This document shows positions 1 through 10,236 of a stretch of DNA of 64,000 nucleotides, one piece after another. Each line of letters begins with the position of its first letter. Position 1 is the first letter of the stretch. The translations under genes and the position numbers were made by a program. The notes below the pieces were generated by a model that saw nothing but the letters and a program-made list of their open reading frames with translations, was not told the origin of the DNA and made no database searches. The DNA lies in assembly GCA_036873135.1 (NCBI GenBank), contig JAPTYO010000002.1, forward strand, positions 44,755,452 to 44,819,451, given 5' to 3'. The stretch is from Clarkia xantiana subsp. parviflora. Taxonomy: Eukaryota > Streptophyta > Magnoliopsida > Myrtales > Onagraceae.

Positions 1-3000
1 TCTGGTGGCTCTCGTCACCCCGCTGCAACAACTCTGAATTCACTACCAGAACAGGAAGAAAACCAGAACCATCCCGCTGCTGAGCTCTCCCAGACAGGGG
101 GGCATAATGAAGGTCCCGAAGAGATTGCTGCTCAGCACCAGGGCAATAGGGAGCAGGAGGCTCCCCCATCTACGGACCTGACGAGGGCTGTGGCCGAAGC
201 CATGCCCATGTTTTTGGCAGCCGTGGAGGCTCTTTTAGATCGGAGAGAGGCCGCAAGGAGGCAAGAGGAGATGCCCCCGTTAGAAGAAGCGCCCCCACCA
301 GCAGAGGTTCGGAACGTACAAGAGGCTCCGCCCCGAGGCCAGGACAGGAGTAGGACGTCCATTCAGCCAGAGAGATTCGTGGTTGATGGGCCAGGACCAG
401 TACAGCACAGGACCATTCCCCTGAATGGTCCCATCACCCCCGATCAGGTGGTAAAGATCGTGAACATCTGCATGGGAGAGCAGAAGCCGCTGGTGTCGGA
501 GCTGAGGGATCGATCTACTCATCCCTTCGTTCCTCGACTCATAGACACCCTAGCCCCGCCAGGGCTGGGCATCCCCACGATAAAGGAATACGATGGCGAA
601 GGAGATCCGGTTCGTCATGTCCAGAAGCACCTCATGGCGTGTTTGGGAAGAGCCCCGAATGAAGACATAGTGTGTACGCTGTTCCCGAACACACTTGGGG
701 AAAGAGCCCTGACCTGGTTCTTTAGTCTGCCCCCAAGCTGCATCACTTGCTGGGCATATATGCACGACCGGTTCATTCAGCAGTACCAGGGTCGTAGACG
801 TTTTCTGAAGAGTGTGAGGTCCCTGACCCAGGTGGTACAGAGGCCCGACGAATCGCTGGCACGCTATTACCAGCGGTACACTGCCAGTGTGGCGGAGATT
901 GATGAGGAAATCTCGGAGGGTGAAACCATCCGCACATTCATTCGGAACCTAACGGCCCCCTACGGTTCCGACCTAATGCACAACGTGGCTGAGAAAGCTG
1001 TGTGGAATATGGAGGCACTACAGAAGAGGGTGAAACGGCAAATCGATGTCCAGGAGTCGAAGATAGCCGCTGGAGAGCTGGAGCCCCCGAAGTCGAATAA
1101 AGGGAAGCAGTCGGTTAAACCTTTAGACGATCGTAAGTCAAAGGGTAAACCCGAGGGCAGTCGGGATCGAGGCCGCTCTGGTCGGAGAGATGATAGGCGT
1201 TCTTTAAGGAAGGACAAGTGGGAGGATCTCGACATTCCTCTCAACTGCTCCATGGCGGAGGTACTAACAGTCATGGAACGACAAAGTATCTCCAGGTATC
1301 CCCCAAAGAAGGATGGAGAATTCTTAGGATCCCGCACGGATCGCTACTGTCGATTTCACCGCGCAAATGGTCACGACACCAACCATTGTCGGGAGCTGAA
1401 GAAGGAGATCGAAAAACTGATCCAGAAGGGGAAGCTCAAGGAGTTCGTCGGGGACAAGCGGTGTCGATCCCGCTCTCGGTCCCGATCGCGGTCCCGTTCT
1501 CGATCCCGCGATCGGTCCCCAAAGAAAAAGAGGTCTGATCCGGAGCCGTCCGGTGCCCGCAAAGAACGACGGGGCACCATCAATGTGATTCACGGAGGAT
1601 TTGCTGCTGGAGGTGATACCTCGTCCTCTCGAGAGGTTTATGCCTCTAGAATTCCTACTGCTGTGGTGCTGGGTAAAAGGTCCCGATCCTGGACCTTGAA
1701 GGAAGAGATGGTGATTTCCTTTTCCTCGGAGGACTTAGTAGGCGTGGAGACCCCGCATGATGACGCTTTGGTCGTAACGTTGGATGTGGACGGGTACGAG
1801 ATGAAGCGGATTCTGATCGATGGAGGGAGCTCCTCCGATATTCTCTTCATGGATGCGCTGGAAGCCATGGGAAAGACAAAGAAGGATCTGAAGGAGGCAA
1901 ACTTCCCGATGGTCGGGTTCTCTGGCTCTACCTCCTATCCGCTAGGAGTAATCACCTTACCAGTAGAGTTTGGTAGTGGGTGGAAATCAGAAAGGAGGAA
2001 TGTGGAGTTCGTGGTAGTAGATTCCGCAGGGACTTACAACGCGATTATCGGGAGAACCACCATCAACCCCCTGATGGCAGTTGCCTCGACAGTGCACCAG
2101 AAGATGAAGTTCCCGACCGACCATGGAGTCGGAGAGGTCAAGGGTGACCAGGTAACTTCCCGAAAATGTTATGTTAACGCCACCCGAAGGAGGAGGCGAG
2201 AGGCCATGACTGTCCTCCAGACAGATACAGATCCTAGAGAGGAGTTTGGGCGTCCCGCCCCCGTAGAAGATCTAAAAGAAGTTGAGATTGACGGACCCCA
2301 GAGGAAGGTGAAAATCGGGTCGGCTCTGACTGAGGAGACAGCCCAAAAATTGGTTGAGTTGCTGAAGGAGTTCAAGGAGCTGTTTGCCTGGTCCCCGAGT
2401 GATATGCCAGGAATCAGCCCTGATGTGATCGTACACGAACTAAAGATAGATCCCGCAATCAAACCTATCACGCAGAAAAGGCGTCCGATGGGCACAGACA
2501 AGAAGATCGCGATCCAGCAGGAGGTGGGCAGGTTGCTCAATGCTGGGTTTATTAAAGAACTCCGATTCCAGACTTGGGTCGCTAATCCGGTACTGGTGAA
2601 GAAGACAAATGGGAAATGGCGGATGTGTGTGGATTTCCGCGACCTGAATAAGGCCTGCCCGAAGGACTGTTACCCACTCCCGAGAATCGATCAGTTGGTG
2701 GATGCCACATCGGGGCATGAGCTGTTGAGCTTCATGGATGCGTATTCGGGCTACAACCAGATCAAGATGGCCAAGGAGGACGCTCCTCACACAGCGTTTT
2801 ATGCAGACAGTGACATCTATCACTACGATGTCATGCCTTTCGGGTTGATCAATGCTGGGGCAACCTATCAGCGCATGGTGAATAAGTTATTCGGAAATAT
2901 GCTGGGAGAGACCATGGAGGCTTACGTGGATGACATGTTGGTGAAGTCCCGACAAGCTGGAGATCATGTGCGCAACCTAACCATGGCGTTTGAGCGGATG

Positions 3001-3777
3001 AGGCTTCATCAGGTTCGTTTAAACCCGAAGAAATGCGCCTTCGGAGTCCACTCAGGGAAATTTTTAGGCTTTATGGTGAGCCAGAGAGGAATTGAGGTGA
3101 ATCCCGAGAAGCTGAGGGCGATTGAGGAGATGCAGTCCCCGATAAACCATCGGGAGGTACAAGTGCTGAATGGCCGACTAGCTGCAATGAATCGTTTCCT
3201 GTCCAAAGCCAGCGACCGATCAATGCCATTTTTTGAAGTCCTGAGGGCCAACAAGAAATGTGAGTGGACCGCCAAGTGTGAAGAAGCGTTCCAAGCACTC
3301 AAGCAGCACCTTCGCACCCTCCCGCCGTTGGCAAAACCGGTTACAGGCGAGCCGCTCTATCTTTATTTGGCTGTTTCTGAATTTGCCATTAGCTCTGTGT
3401 TAGTGAAGGTTGTCGAGGGTAATCAAGTCCCCGTCTATTATGTAAGCAAGGCGTTTGCCAAGTCTGAATTAAATTATCCTGCCGTTGAGAAGTACCTCTT
3501 TGCGTTGATTATTACTGCTCGGAAGCTAAGGCCTTATTTCCACACACACGAGATTACTGTGCTGACGAACCAGCCTTTGAAGCATTTTTTGAACCGACCA
3601 GATGCGTCGGGGAGATTAGTAAAATGGGCAGTAGAGCTTAGTGTGTTTCGCATACACTTTGCTCCGAAGACGGCCATTAAGGGCCAGGCATTGGCGGATT
3701 TCATAGCAGAATCTACAGCCCCTGATCTAGAAGAAGCGGGCCCTGTAGAGGGGGCAACCACGGAGGTCCCGACATAA
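1..3777 (+). pseudogene. gypsy gag-protease-RT-RNase H polyprotein (partial, interrupted)
   Basis: The frame is open from base 1, so the true start is upstream; the first ATG in frame here is at 202. Domains in order: retrotransposon gag domain at nt 580-910; CCHC-like knuckle at nt 1345-1390 (CRFHRANGHDTNHC); an arginine-serine repeat at about nt 1462-1520; aspartic protease with IDGGSSSDIL at about nt 1813-1842; reverse transcriptase at about nt 2500-3080 with the YVDDM active site at 2923; first RNase H at about nt 3330-3730. A TAA at 3775-3777 ends the frame, but the same frame continues into the second RNase H. The product would be the structural and replication polyprotein of a cytoplasmic retroelement particle. 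Confidence 0.93.
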
Positions 3778-4296
3778 GAACAACCAGAGAGGGCAGAGCA
3801 ATCAGAACAGCCAAACGAGGAAAATACCTGGGAAATGTATACGGATGGCTCCTCGAGTTCAGACGGATCAGGAGCAGGCTTTTTGTTGATACCACCGGGG
3901 GGAGGTGAGCCGCTCCGATACGCCTTGGCTTTAACATTCAAGGCCACAAACAACGAAGCGGAGTATGAAGCTCTTATCACGGGCCTGAAAATTGCTAAAG
4001 GCACTGGAGTCGATCACTTGAGAGTGAAGTGTGACGCAGCTTTAATCGTGAATCAGGTTCAAGGGCGATACGAAGCGAGGAGCCCGATAATGAAGAAGTA
4101 TCTACGCGAGGTACAGGCCCTGAAGGAGAGCTTTAGAAGCTTCGACATCGAGGCAATCCCAAGGGAGGAAAACGTAGAGGCAGACGCCTTAAGCAAATTT
4201 GCCCTGGGGGCACCCTTGGAAGAAAATCAGAAGGTGCACTTTTTTGGAGAAGGTGATCCTATCTACCACCGACCCGACACAGGTGTGTGCCATTGA
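3778..4296 (+). pseudogene. second (archaeal-type) RNase H of the Tat gag-pol
   Basis: Same frame as the upstream polyprotein, separated from it only by the TAA at 3775-3777; the first ATG is at 3835. It begins with MYTDGSSSSDGSGAG, followed by NNEAEYEAL, and ends its domain with EENVEADALSKFA: the catalytic pattern of a type-I RNase H in the archaeal-like group. Such a second RNase H downstream of the canonical one defines Tat elements. The frame closes at a TGA (4294-4296), while homology moves into frame 2 at about 4240, so there is a small indel there. Confidence 0.88.
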
Positions 4297-5557
4297 GGCA
4301 AAGCCGGAGGAAGAGCCCACTTGGATGACCCCGATAGTCGCATACTTGACTACAGGGACAGTCCCCGATGAAAAAGTAGCAGCCGACAGGATATGTCGGA
4401 TCGCGGCTAATTATGTGATGCTGGATAATCAGCTGTACAAGAAGGGCTGGTTCTCGACTCCGTACTTGAAGTGTGTAGCAGAACCCGACACCAATCGGAT
4501 CCTGAAGGAGGTGCATGAAGGGGTCGCGGCTTGTCATGAAGGGGCCTGATCCATTATGAGGAAAGTGCTGAACTTGGGCTATTATTGGCCTACGATGAGC
4601 AAGGAAGCGACGGCGTTGGTCCGATCCTGTGACGCGTGCCAGAGGTACGCCCCGAGTATCGTGGCTCCGGCCGCTAATCTGACATCCATCAAGAGCGCTT
4701 GGCCCTTCGCGCAATGGGGCATCGACTTGGTGGGACCTCTTCCACAAGCACAAGGTCAATGTAAGTATTTACTTGTAGCTATCAATTATTTTTCCAAATG
4801 GATAGAGGCAAAGGCGTTGGCCAGAACGACGGGGAACCAGATCGTCAAGTTCCTCCAGACCCATATTGTGTCCAGATACGGGATTCCTAAGGTGGTGATC
4901 AGCGACAATGGTCCACCGTTTAACGGCTCTCAGGTGAGGGAGTATCTGGAGGAGTTGAACATCGAGCATCAGACGGCTTCCGTACGCCATGCTCAGACAA
5001 ACGGTCAGGTGGAATCAGCCAACAAAATCGTGATGGATGGCCTAAAGAAGAGGGTCTATGCCTTGAAGGGCAAGTGGCTGAACGAACTGGAGAACGTGCT
5101 TTGGGCTGTTAGAACGACACCCAAACGGTCAACAGGGGAGACTCTGTTTGGCCTCGTTTATGGCACGGAGGCTGTCGCCCCCGTGGAGGTAGCTGTGGCG
5201 TCCCATCGGATGAGATATTACGAGCCTCTGACGAATGATGAGATGAGACGTCTGGACTTGGACCTGCTCGAAGAGAAGAGGCGGGAAGCCGATGAAGTCC
5301 AATCTCGAATGCGTTTGGCGACGGCCAGGTATTACAATCGGCGAGTTAAGTCCCGACAATTCTTCGTCGGGGAGCTGGTTTGGCGTCACAACGAGTTTAC
5401 CCTTTTGGATCGAATCAACAAGATGTCACCAAAATGGGAAGGACCTTATAAGGTCGTGGGGATGCCAGCTCCAAATGCGTACAAGTTGGAAGACCTCGAT
5501 GGTAGAACGTTAAAGCATTCTTTTAGTGGCGAACACTTGAAGAAACACCATGCTTGA
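4199..5557 (+). pseudogene. gypsy integrase (interrupted)
   Basis: Frame 2 carries the linker and the integrase. The zinc-binding HHCC region spans about nt 4510-4650 (a VHEG motif, then CDACQR) and is cut by a TGA at 4547-4549. The rest is open from 4556 to 5557. The catalytic triad is visible in the 4556 ORF: D57 (GIDLVGP), D117 (SDNGPPF) and E153 (QVESAN), a D,D35E spacing. The C-terminus ends with a GPYKV-type motif. No chromodomain is seen, in line with Tat. It would catalyse cDNA insertion. The stop at 4547 could be a C-to-T change at a CpG, as expected of methylated plant repeats (inference). Confidence 0.9.
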
Positions 5558-5566
5558 TGAAAGTCG

Positions 5567-6170
5567 CCTTAAGTGGTGCCCGATAAAGTCGCCTTAAGTG
5601 CTGCCCGATAAAGTCGCCTTAAGTGGTGCCAGATAAAGTCGCCTTAAGTGGTGCCCGATAAAGTCGCCTTAAGTGGTGCCCGATGTAAAATCGCCTTAAG
5701 TGGTGTATGCTGTTTATCGTTTAATTCGATGTAAGCAAATTTTATGCCATCAATAAATAAAGAGGTTGCTTCCAATCAGAGTTATTCTTAGATCTATGCT
5801 AAGTGTCAAAGTCGCCTTGAGTGGTGCACGAGAAAAGTCGCCTTGAGTGGTGCACGATGTAAAGTCGCCTTGAGTGGTGCACGAGAAAAGTCGCCTTAAG
5901 TGGTGCACGATGTAAAGTCGCCTTAAGTGGTGCACGGTTCTTAGATTTATTCTAAGTATTAAAAAGTCGTCTTAAGTGATGCACGAGATTAAGTCGTCTT
6001 AAGTGATGCATATTTTTAGATTTATTCTAAGTATTGAAAAGTCGTCTTAAGTGATGCACGAGGTTAAGTCGTCTTGAGTGATGCATGTTTTTTAGATTGA
6101 TAAGTCGCCTTAAGTGGTGCAAACTAGTAAATCGTCTTGAGTGATGTACGAGAATGTCTTAAGTGTCGAA
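5567..6170 (+). repeat. tandem array, ~24-30 bp unit, between pol and antisense gene
   Basis: Starting 10 bp after the integrase stop, the phrase AAGTCGCCTTAAGTGGTGC recurs more than 15 times. Spacers are of two kinds (CCGATA early; CGAGAA or CGATGTA later), and a degraded form with AAGTCGTCTTAAGTGATGC appears towards 5960-6080. Two longer interruptions carry TTCTTAGATTTATTCTAAG. The array has the position of the hypervariable 3' region of Tat elements, which is known to generate tandem repeats. Confidence 0.9.
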
Positions 6171-6314
6171 GTGTCGACTTAAGCAAGTGCAGTAAAGCCA
6201 CTTGGAGAAGTGCATCGGAAAAATCGGAACTAAGAAAGTCTGATAAATGATAAGGGCTCGAAGGCCCGGCGATTACAAAAGCGAAGAAAATACAAGGACT
6301 CTAAAGATAAGCAG

Positions 6315-8997
6315 TTAGGCTTGGTCCTTGTCAGCAGCATCGGCGGGAGCTGGGTCCACGAAGTCGGTGGCAGAAGGCTCCACAGGATCGGCCGCGGGAG
6401 GATCGACTATCGGGGCATCAGCACTTGGAAGATCTGCTGCGTCTTCGGCAACCGCGGGAGTGCTCCCCCCATCACTCTCCTCAGAAAGAGCAAAATATTT
6501 CTTCGCGAAGGGAGCGAGAGAAGGAGACTTGTCAAAGTTGATGGCGTCGCCATATTCCAGGTGGAGCTCCTCAACCGCATTGAAGAGAGTGTTCTCCACC
6601 TCCGCACTGAAGAACTTCATAGCATCAGCCTGGAAGTCTTCAGACCCCCGATAATCCTCCCGGACCTTGGCCTCAGCCGCGACCAGCTGCGCCGGAACCC
6701 CCGCGACTTGCTCCTCTAGAGCCTTCTTCTCGAGAACCAGCTTGTCCTCAGCAGCCTGCCGCTCCTGTCGCTCCCGCCTCAGGAGCCCCTCGAAATCCCC
6801 GACCTGCTTTTGGAGGTCCTGAACCTTTTTGTCCAGGATGGCCTGCTCCTTGGCAAGTTTCCCCCGCGAAGACTTGGAAGCCGCAAGATCCTGCTTAAGC
6901 TTATCGAGGGCCGCCCGGTCCCGCTCCCGGGACTCATCATAGGCGATAAGGTACCCAAAAAGACGGTTGAAGTCCCCGAGCTCCTACAATAAGAGAAAGA
7001 AAAGTATTAATAGACAAACAACTAGATTTATCAATGAAGGGGGAGGAGCGAAGTTTTACCTCTATCCGACGCAGGGACATCTCTCGGACATCCCGATGCA
7101 TAGCCGTCCGATTCAGGGAAATCGGGTACCGCATGGTGGGCAGGATTGAGCCTGCCAGCAGATGCAGAGCCAGATCCTCATGCTGGTCTCCTTGTCGAAG
7201 CTGGACCCCTTGCAGTGTTTGGATGGGAGTCCAGGGAGCATTCACTTGCGCGGGGAAGAAGGCCCTGTAGAAACTCCCGTCGAGAGGGACAGGAGGAGGG
7301 CTAGCATGAGTCGTGGAGGGGCACGCCTCCGGCTCGACCCGGGCGGGGGAAGGAGTGAAGTTGTGGATGGGCGACGGCTGTCGCTGCTGCGGAGAAGATG
7401 AAGGGGGCAGCCCCTGAGAGGTTGGTTTCAAGGGGGACTGCCCCGTCCTCCGACGATGACAAAGGGAGCCACCCTCATCAGTCTCCTCGGAGGAGTCCAA
7501 GGTTTCCACCCGACGAAACTGTTCACCGGTCGGGGTCTTCTCCCCAGTCGAGGGAGGCGCCCCTGTTGAAGACGGTGCATCCGCGGAAGCTTCAGCACCC
7601 GATGGAGCCCCTGAGCGACCTACACCTAGAGGACGAGAGGCTTCAGAAATGTAATTAGGGAGTTCATCAGGATTCTTACACCAAACAATACGTCGGGAGA
7701 CATATTGATCCTTCCCATGGTAGTGGTAGTAGCCCGCCTTCAGGACACGAGGAGTTTCGCCTCGGAGGATTCGTCTAACGTCAGCAATACGGGCCTCCCT
7801 GGTCGAAGGAATCAAATCCTTCGGGACCATCCTCCTATACGATTTAATAGCGAGTCGGAGCTTTTTACCTTCTTCAGCATTCTGGACGTCGAAGAGTTGG
7901 TCCAGCTCCACGCGCTTCCGCTTAGGTTGCTCCGCAGAAGGAGACCCCGACGGAACAGCAGCTTTCTTGGCGGACTTCCTCTTCAGCGAAGGGCGGACGG
8001 CATCGGTCTCCCCCTGCTTAAGGAACAGATCGGTCAGCACGGATACCCTCTTGGCTGCAAACAGTAAAAGAAAAAGTTAGAGATTTACCCAGGGAACCAC
8101 ATTGGAGGGGCCGTCGAAGAGCTGCCCCCCGGAGATTATGTCGAGGAGTCGGATCCCGGCGTTCACCAGGTCCCACTCCACGAGAGAATTGGCGTCGAGG
8201 GGAGTGTAGGACTCCCCCCATCGGTAGAGCTGGATGAGTTGAAGAGTTTGGAAATCTTCATCGGTATAGGTGTGGAAGGCAGGCGGAGAGTCTGCTTCCA
8301 CCTCCCATCGGGGCCATGGGATCGAAGAATGTTGGATGAAGATGTAGCTCCTTTTCCATCCACTGTTGTCGGACCCCGTGTCGACCAGGAGTCCCCGACC
8401 CTTGACACCTTCCAGGTGTCATTGGTCCAGTTACACCGTCCAAGTTGTGCCTTGTTCCACTTCGGCAATCGGGGGTAGAAGGCGCAAACCCCCGCCTCGT
8501 TGCACTTCATCCCGTAGAAGGTCCTGAAGAGCGTGAGGCTGTATACCCACCGCTGTCGAAAGCAGAGGACCTGGAAAGCGTTCCACAGGCGAATGGCGTG
8601 CGGAGAGAAGGTGGTCGGATGAATTTTGTAATGCTGGCACATCTCGACCAGATTACCACAGAAGGGGAATCTGATCCCCGCTGATACTTGCCCCGTAGAG
8701 ACAAATACCTCCCCTTTTCGGGGACGAGTAACGTCAAGGTTACCCGAGGGGCAAGGCCAGGGATACGGGAAACGAGGTTCCCAAGTAGAAGTGATGCACC
8801 CCTCTCGGAGAGCTGCATCATAAGCGGTGTTGGAGATTTCATTCAGAGCATAATCAAAGTTGAAGGGCTTTCTCCCCTCGGAGCTGGATCCGCTGTCTGA
8901 AAAGTAGCAATGGCAAGGAAGGCACAGTGGGGTTTTCGGAAAGCTGCAAACAAGGAAAAGATGAACAAGCAACGAAGAAGAAATCCTTACCAGACAT
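6315..8997 (-). pseudogene. antisense gene of the left Tat element (transposon-associated protein with coiled coil)
   Basis: Read on the minus strand, opposite to gag-pol. Suggested exons: 8997-8991 (start ATG, two codons and a base), 8896 to about 8090, 8054-7060, 6983-6315. GT-AG introns fit at 8990-8897 and 7059-6984; the one near 8088-8055 would be only 34 bp, so its limits are uncertain. The N-terminal part (about 8890-8100) resembles the 'putative gypsy type transposon' family (Transposase_28-like), with IRFPFCGNLVEM and FSPHAIRLWNAFQ. Then come basic clusters (LKRKSAKK, PKRKR), a Ser/Pro-rich linker, a coiled coil (about 6950-6640) and an acidic Ala/Pro/Asp tail. A frame change near 8405 breaks it. 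The same gene is seen in the right-hand element. Function unknown. Confidence 0.7.
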
Positions 8998-9157
8998 GAC
9001 GAATTGGAGGTTGAAGGAACGAACTGGGCGTTGCCGGAAAGATGACCGGAAAAGCACTAAGGGTCTTCGGAATCGCAAAAGCTTGAATTCACAAAGGTTG
9101 CAGAGAGCTCCTGAAAATTCGAAGACGGTAAAAGTGATCCAACACCCACGGTTAGGG

Positions 9158-9165
9158 TTTTATAG
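9158..9165 (-). promoter_or_regulatory. TATA-like box of the antisense gene
   Basis: On the minus strand CTATAAAA lies about 160 bp upstream of the suggested start ATG at 8997, outside the LTR. This gives the antisense gene a plausible promoter of its own. Position and motif only; no expression evidence. Confidence 0.5.
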
Positions 9166-9534
9166 GCGAAGAGAACAGTTGAAGGGACACTTCGATCCGA
9201 GTCGTCGAAGTTGAAGAGTTTTAATCTGGACCGTTGAGATGGAACGTGCAGAAGGACAACGGGCGTAATGATGAAACGGCCTGAAAAGCACTTTTCAGAA
9301 AAAGCAGGCGCGAAAAATCAGGCACGAGTGCCGAAGACGTCGCTTCACTAGCTGCTGCATTTAATGAACTGGGGAATCGAGAAGTCCCCTCAGATTTGGC
9401 AGTTATCCATAAAGCATCGAGGAAACGTGAATGAAAAGACTCACACTAGGTGACTATGCTAAGGGAAAGATCCCCGATTCCAGTGTCGGGAGGTCGGGAG
9501 TTGAAAGACACGACGAACTAAAAGTCCCTCATGT

Positions 9535-9546
9535 CTTGGGGGCAAA
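9535..9546 (+). other. polypurine tract of the left gypsy element
   Basis: A purine-rich GGGGGCAAA run directly precedes the TG that starts the 3' LTR. This is the expected primer site for plus-strand DNA synthesis. Confidence 0.75.
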
Positions 9547-10236
9547 TGATGGGTTCGACTACAGCCGTTAGGCCCTTTAACAGTGAGGAAACGGCAAATA
9601 GGCCTGGTGGGCCCTAAACGAAGGCCAAGATGGCCCAGTCAAAGGATCCCGACGTAGGGAGTCCGAGGATGAGAGGTCCCGACAGAGTCGGACCCGACAG
9701 GCGAGCTGAACGCTCCCGACGAGACGCCTCTGAGTAGGCCAATAGGCCCTGTCACGATGACGAGGGGTCCCGAGCGGTGACACAACGAGATAACTCTGGA
9801 GTCCCCGATGTTAGTCATGACTCGCTATCAGAGGATAAGGCCGAGATACGCGGGGCGTGGCCGAGATACGCGGAACGTGGTTAAGATACACGGAGCGTGG
9901 CCAAGATACGCGGGGCGTGGCCGAGATAAGCGAGATCATGGCCTAGATAGGCGGGATCACACCCGAGATACGCGGGCGGGCTAACCACCCCCAACGGTTC
10001 ACCAGGTAACGGAGGTACCTCTTCGCCTATAAAAGGGCAAGAGGTCGCCTCAGATCACTTACGTTGAAATACATTACTTGGAATTACTGCTTGCCAGTCC
10101 GTACGAGATACTCATTTAAGCATCGGAGAGGGATTCTGGGTCACCGCCCGGTCTATCCCCTCTTGCAGGATTGCGTGGAGCAAAGGAGCTAGGATCGCCG
10201 TCAAAGTCCGTACCGGAGTTCCACCGTGATCCAACA
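9547..10236 (+). repeat. 3' LTR of the left Tat element (690 bp)
   Basis: Starts TGATGGGTT and ends CCGTGATCCAACA. The same start and end are found in a solo LTR at 50136-50874, which fixes both borders. A TATAAAAG box lies at 10028-10035, followed by the conserved block around GGGTCACCGCCCGGTCTATC. Immediately to the right, copia integrase coding resumes. The 5 bp after the LTR (CACAC) should be the target duplication; its partner is outside the window. Confidence 0.92.
9841..9975 (+). repeat. 20 bp tandem repeat in LTR U3
   Basis: The 20 bp unit CCGAGATACGCGGGGCGTGG repeats in register at 9841, 9861, 9881, 9901 and 9921, then decays by about 9975. It lies upstream of the LTR TATA box, in U3. 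The solo LTR at 50136 has only one or two related units, so the expansion is specific to this copy or subfamily. Confidence 0.85.

Larger units (their letters stand above)
1..10236 (+). mobile_element. Ty3/gypsy LTR retrotransposon, Tat lineage, 5' end outside window
   Basis: Order on the plus strand is gag, protease, reverse transcriptase, RNase H, a second RNase H, integrase, a tandem-repeat spacer, a gene on the opposite strand, a polypurine tract and a 3' LTR. The second RNase H after the usual one, plus long 3' sequence with an antisense gene, is the hallmark of the Tat lineage (established knowledge). The 5' LTR and gag start lie left of position 1. The right edge falls exactly inside a copia integrase, so this element inserted into that copia. 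Coding is broken by in-frame stops at 3775 and 4547 and by a frame change near 4240, so this copy is not autonomous. Confidence 0.93.

Noticed and set aside
1371..1583. Minus-strand ORFs with Arg/Asp repeats opposite the gag RS run
   Set aside because: They mirror the repeat on the coding strand; no start context or domain.
1..5557. Endogenous pararetrovirus (caulimovirid) origin
   Set aside because: Integrase, LTR, polypurine tract and dual RNase H are present and there is no movement-protein domain; this is a Tat gypsy element.
5567..6170. CRISPR-like regular repeats
   Set aside because: Units are adjacent tandem copies with near-identical spacers, in a plant retroelement with no cas genes.
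8238..8684. Plus-strand ORFs opposite the antisense gene
   Set aside because: Shadows of the minus-strand coding region, with no motifs of their own.
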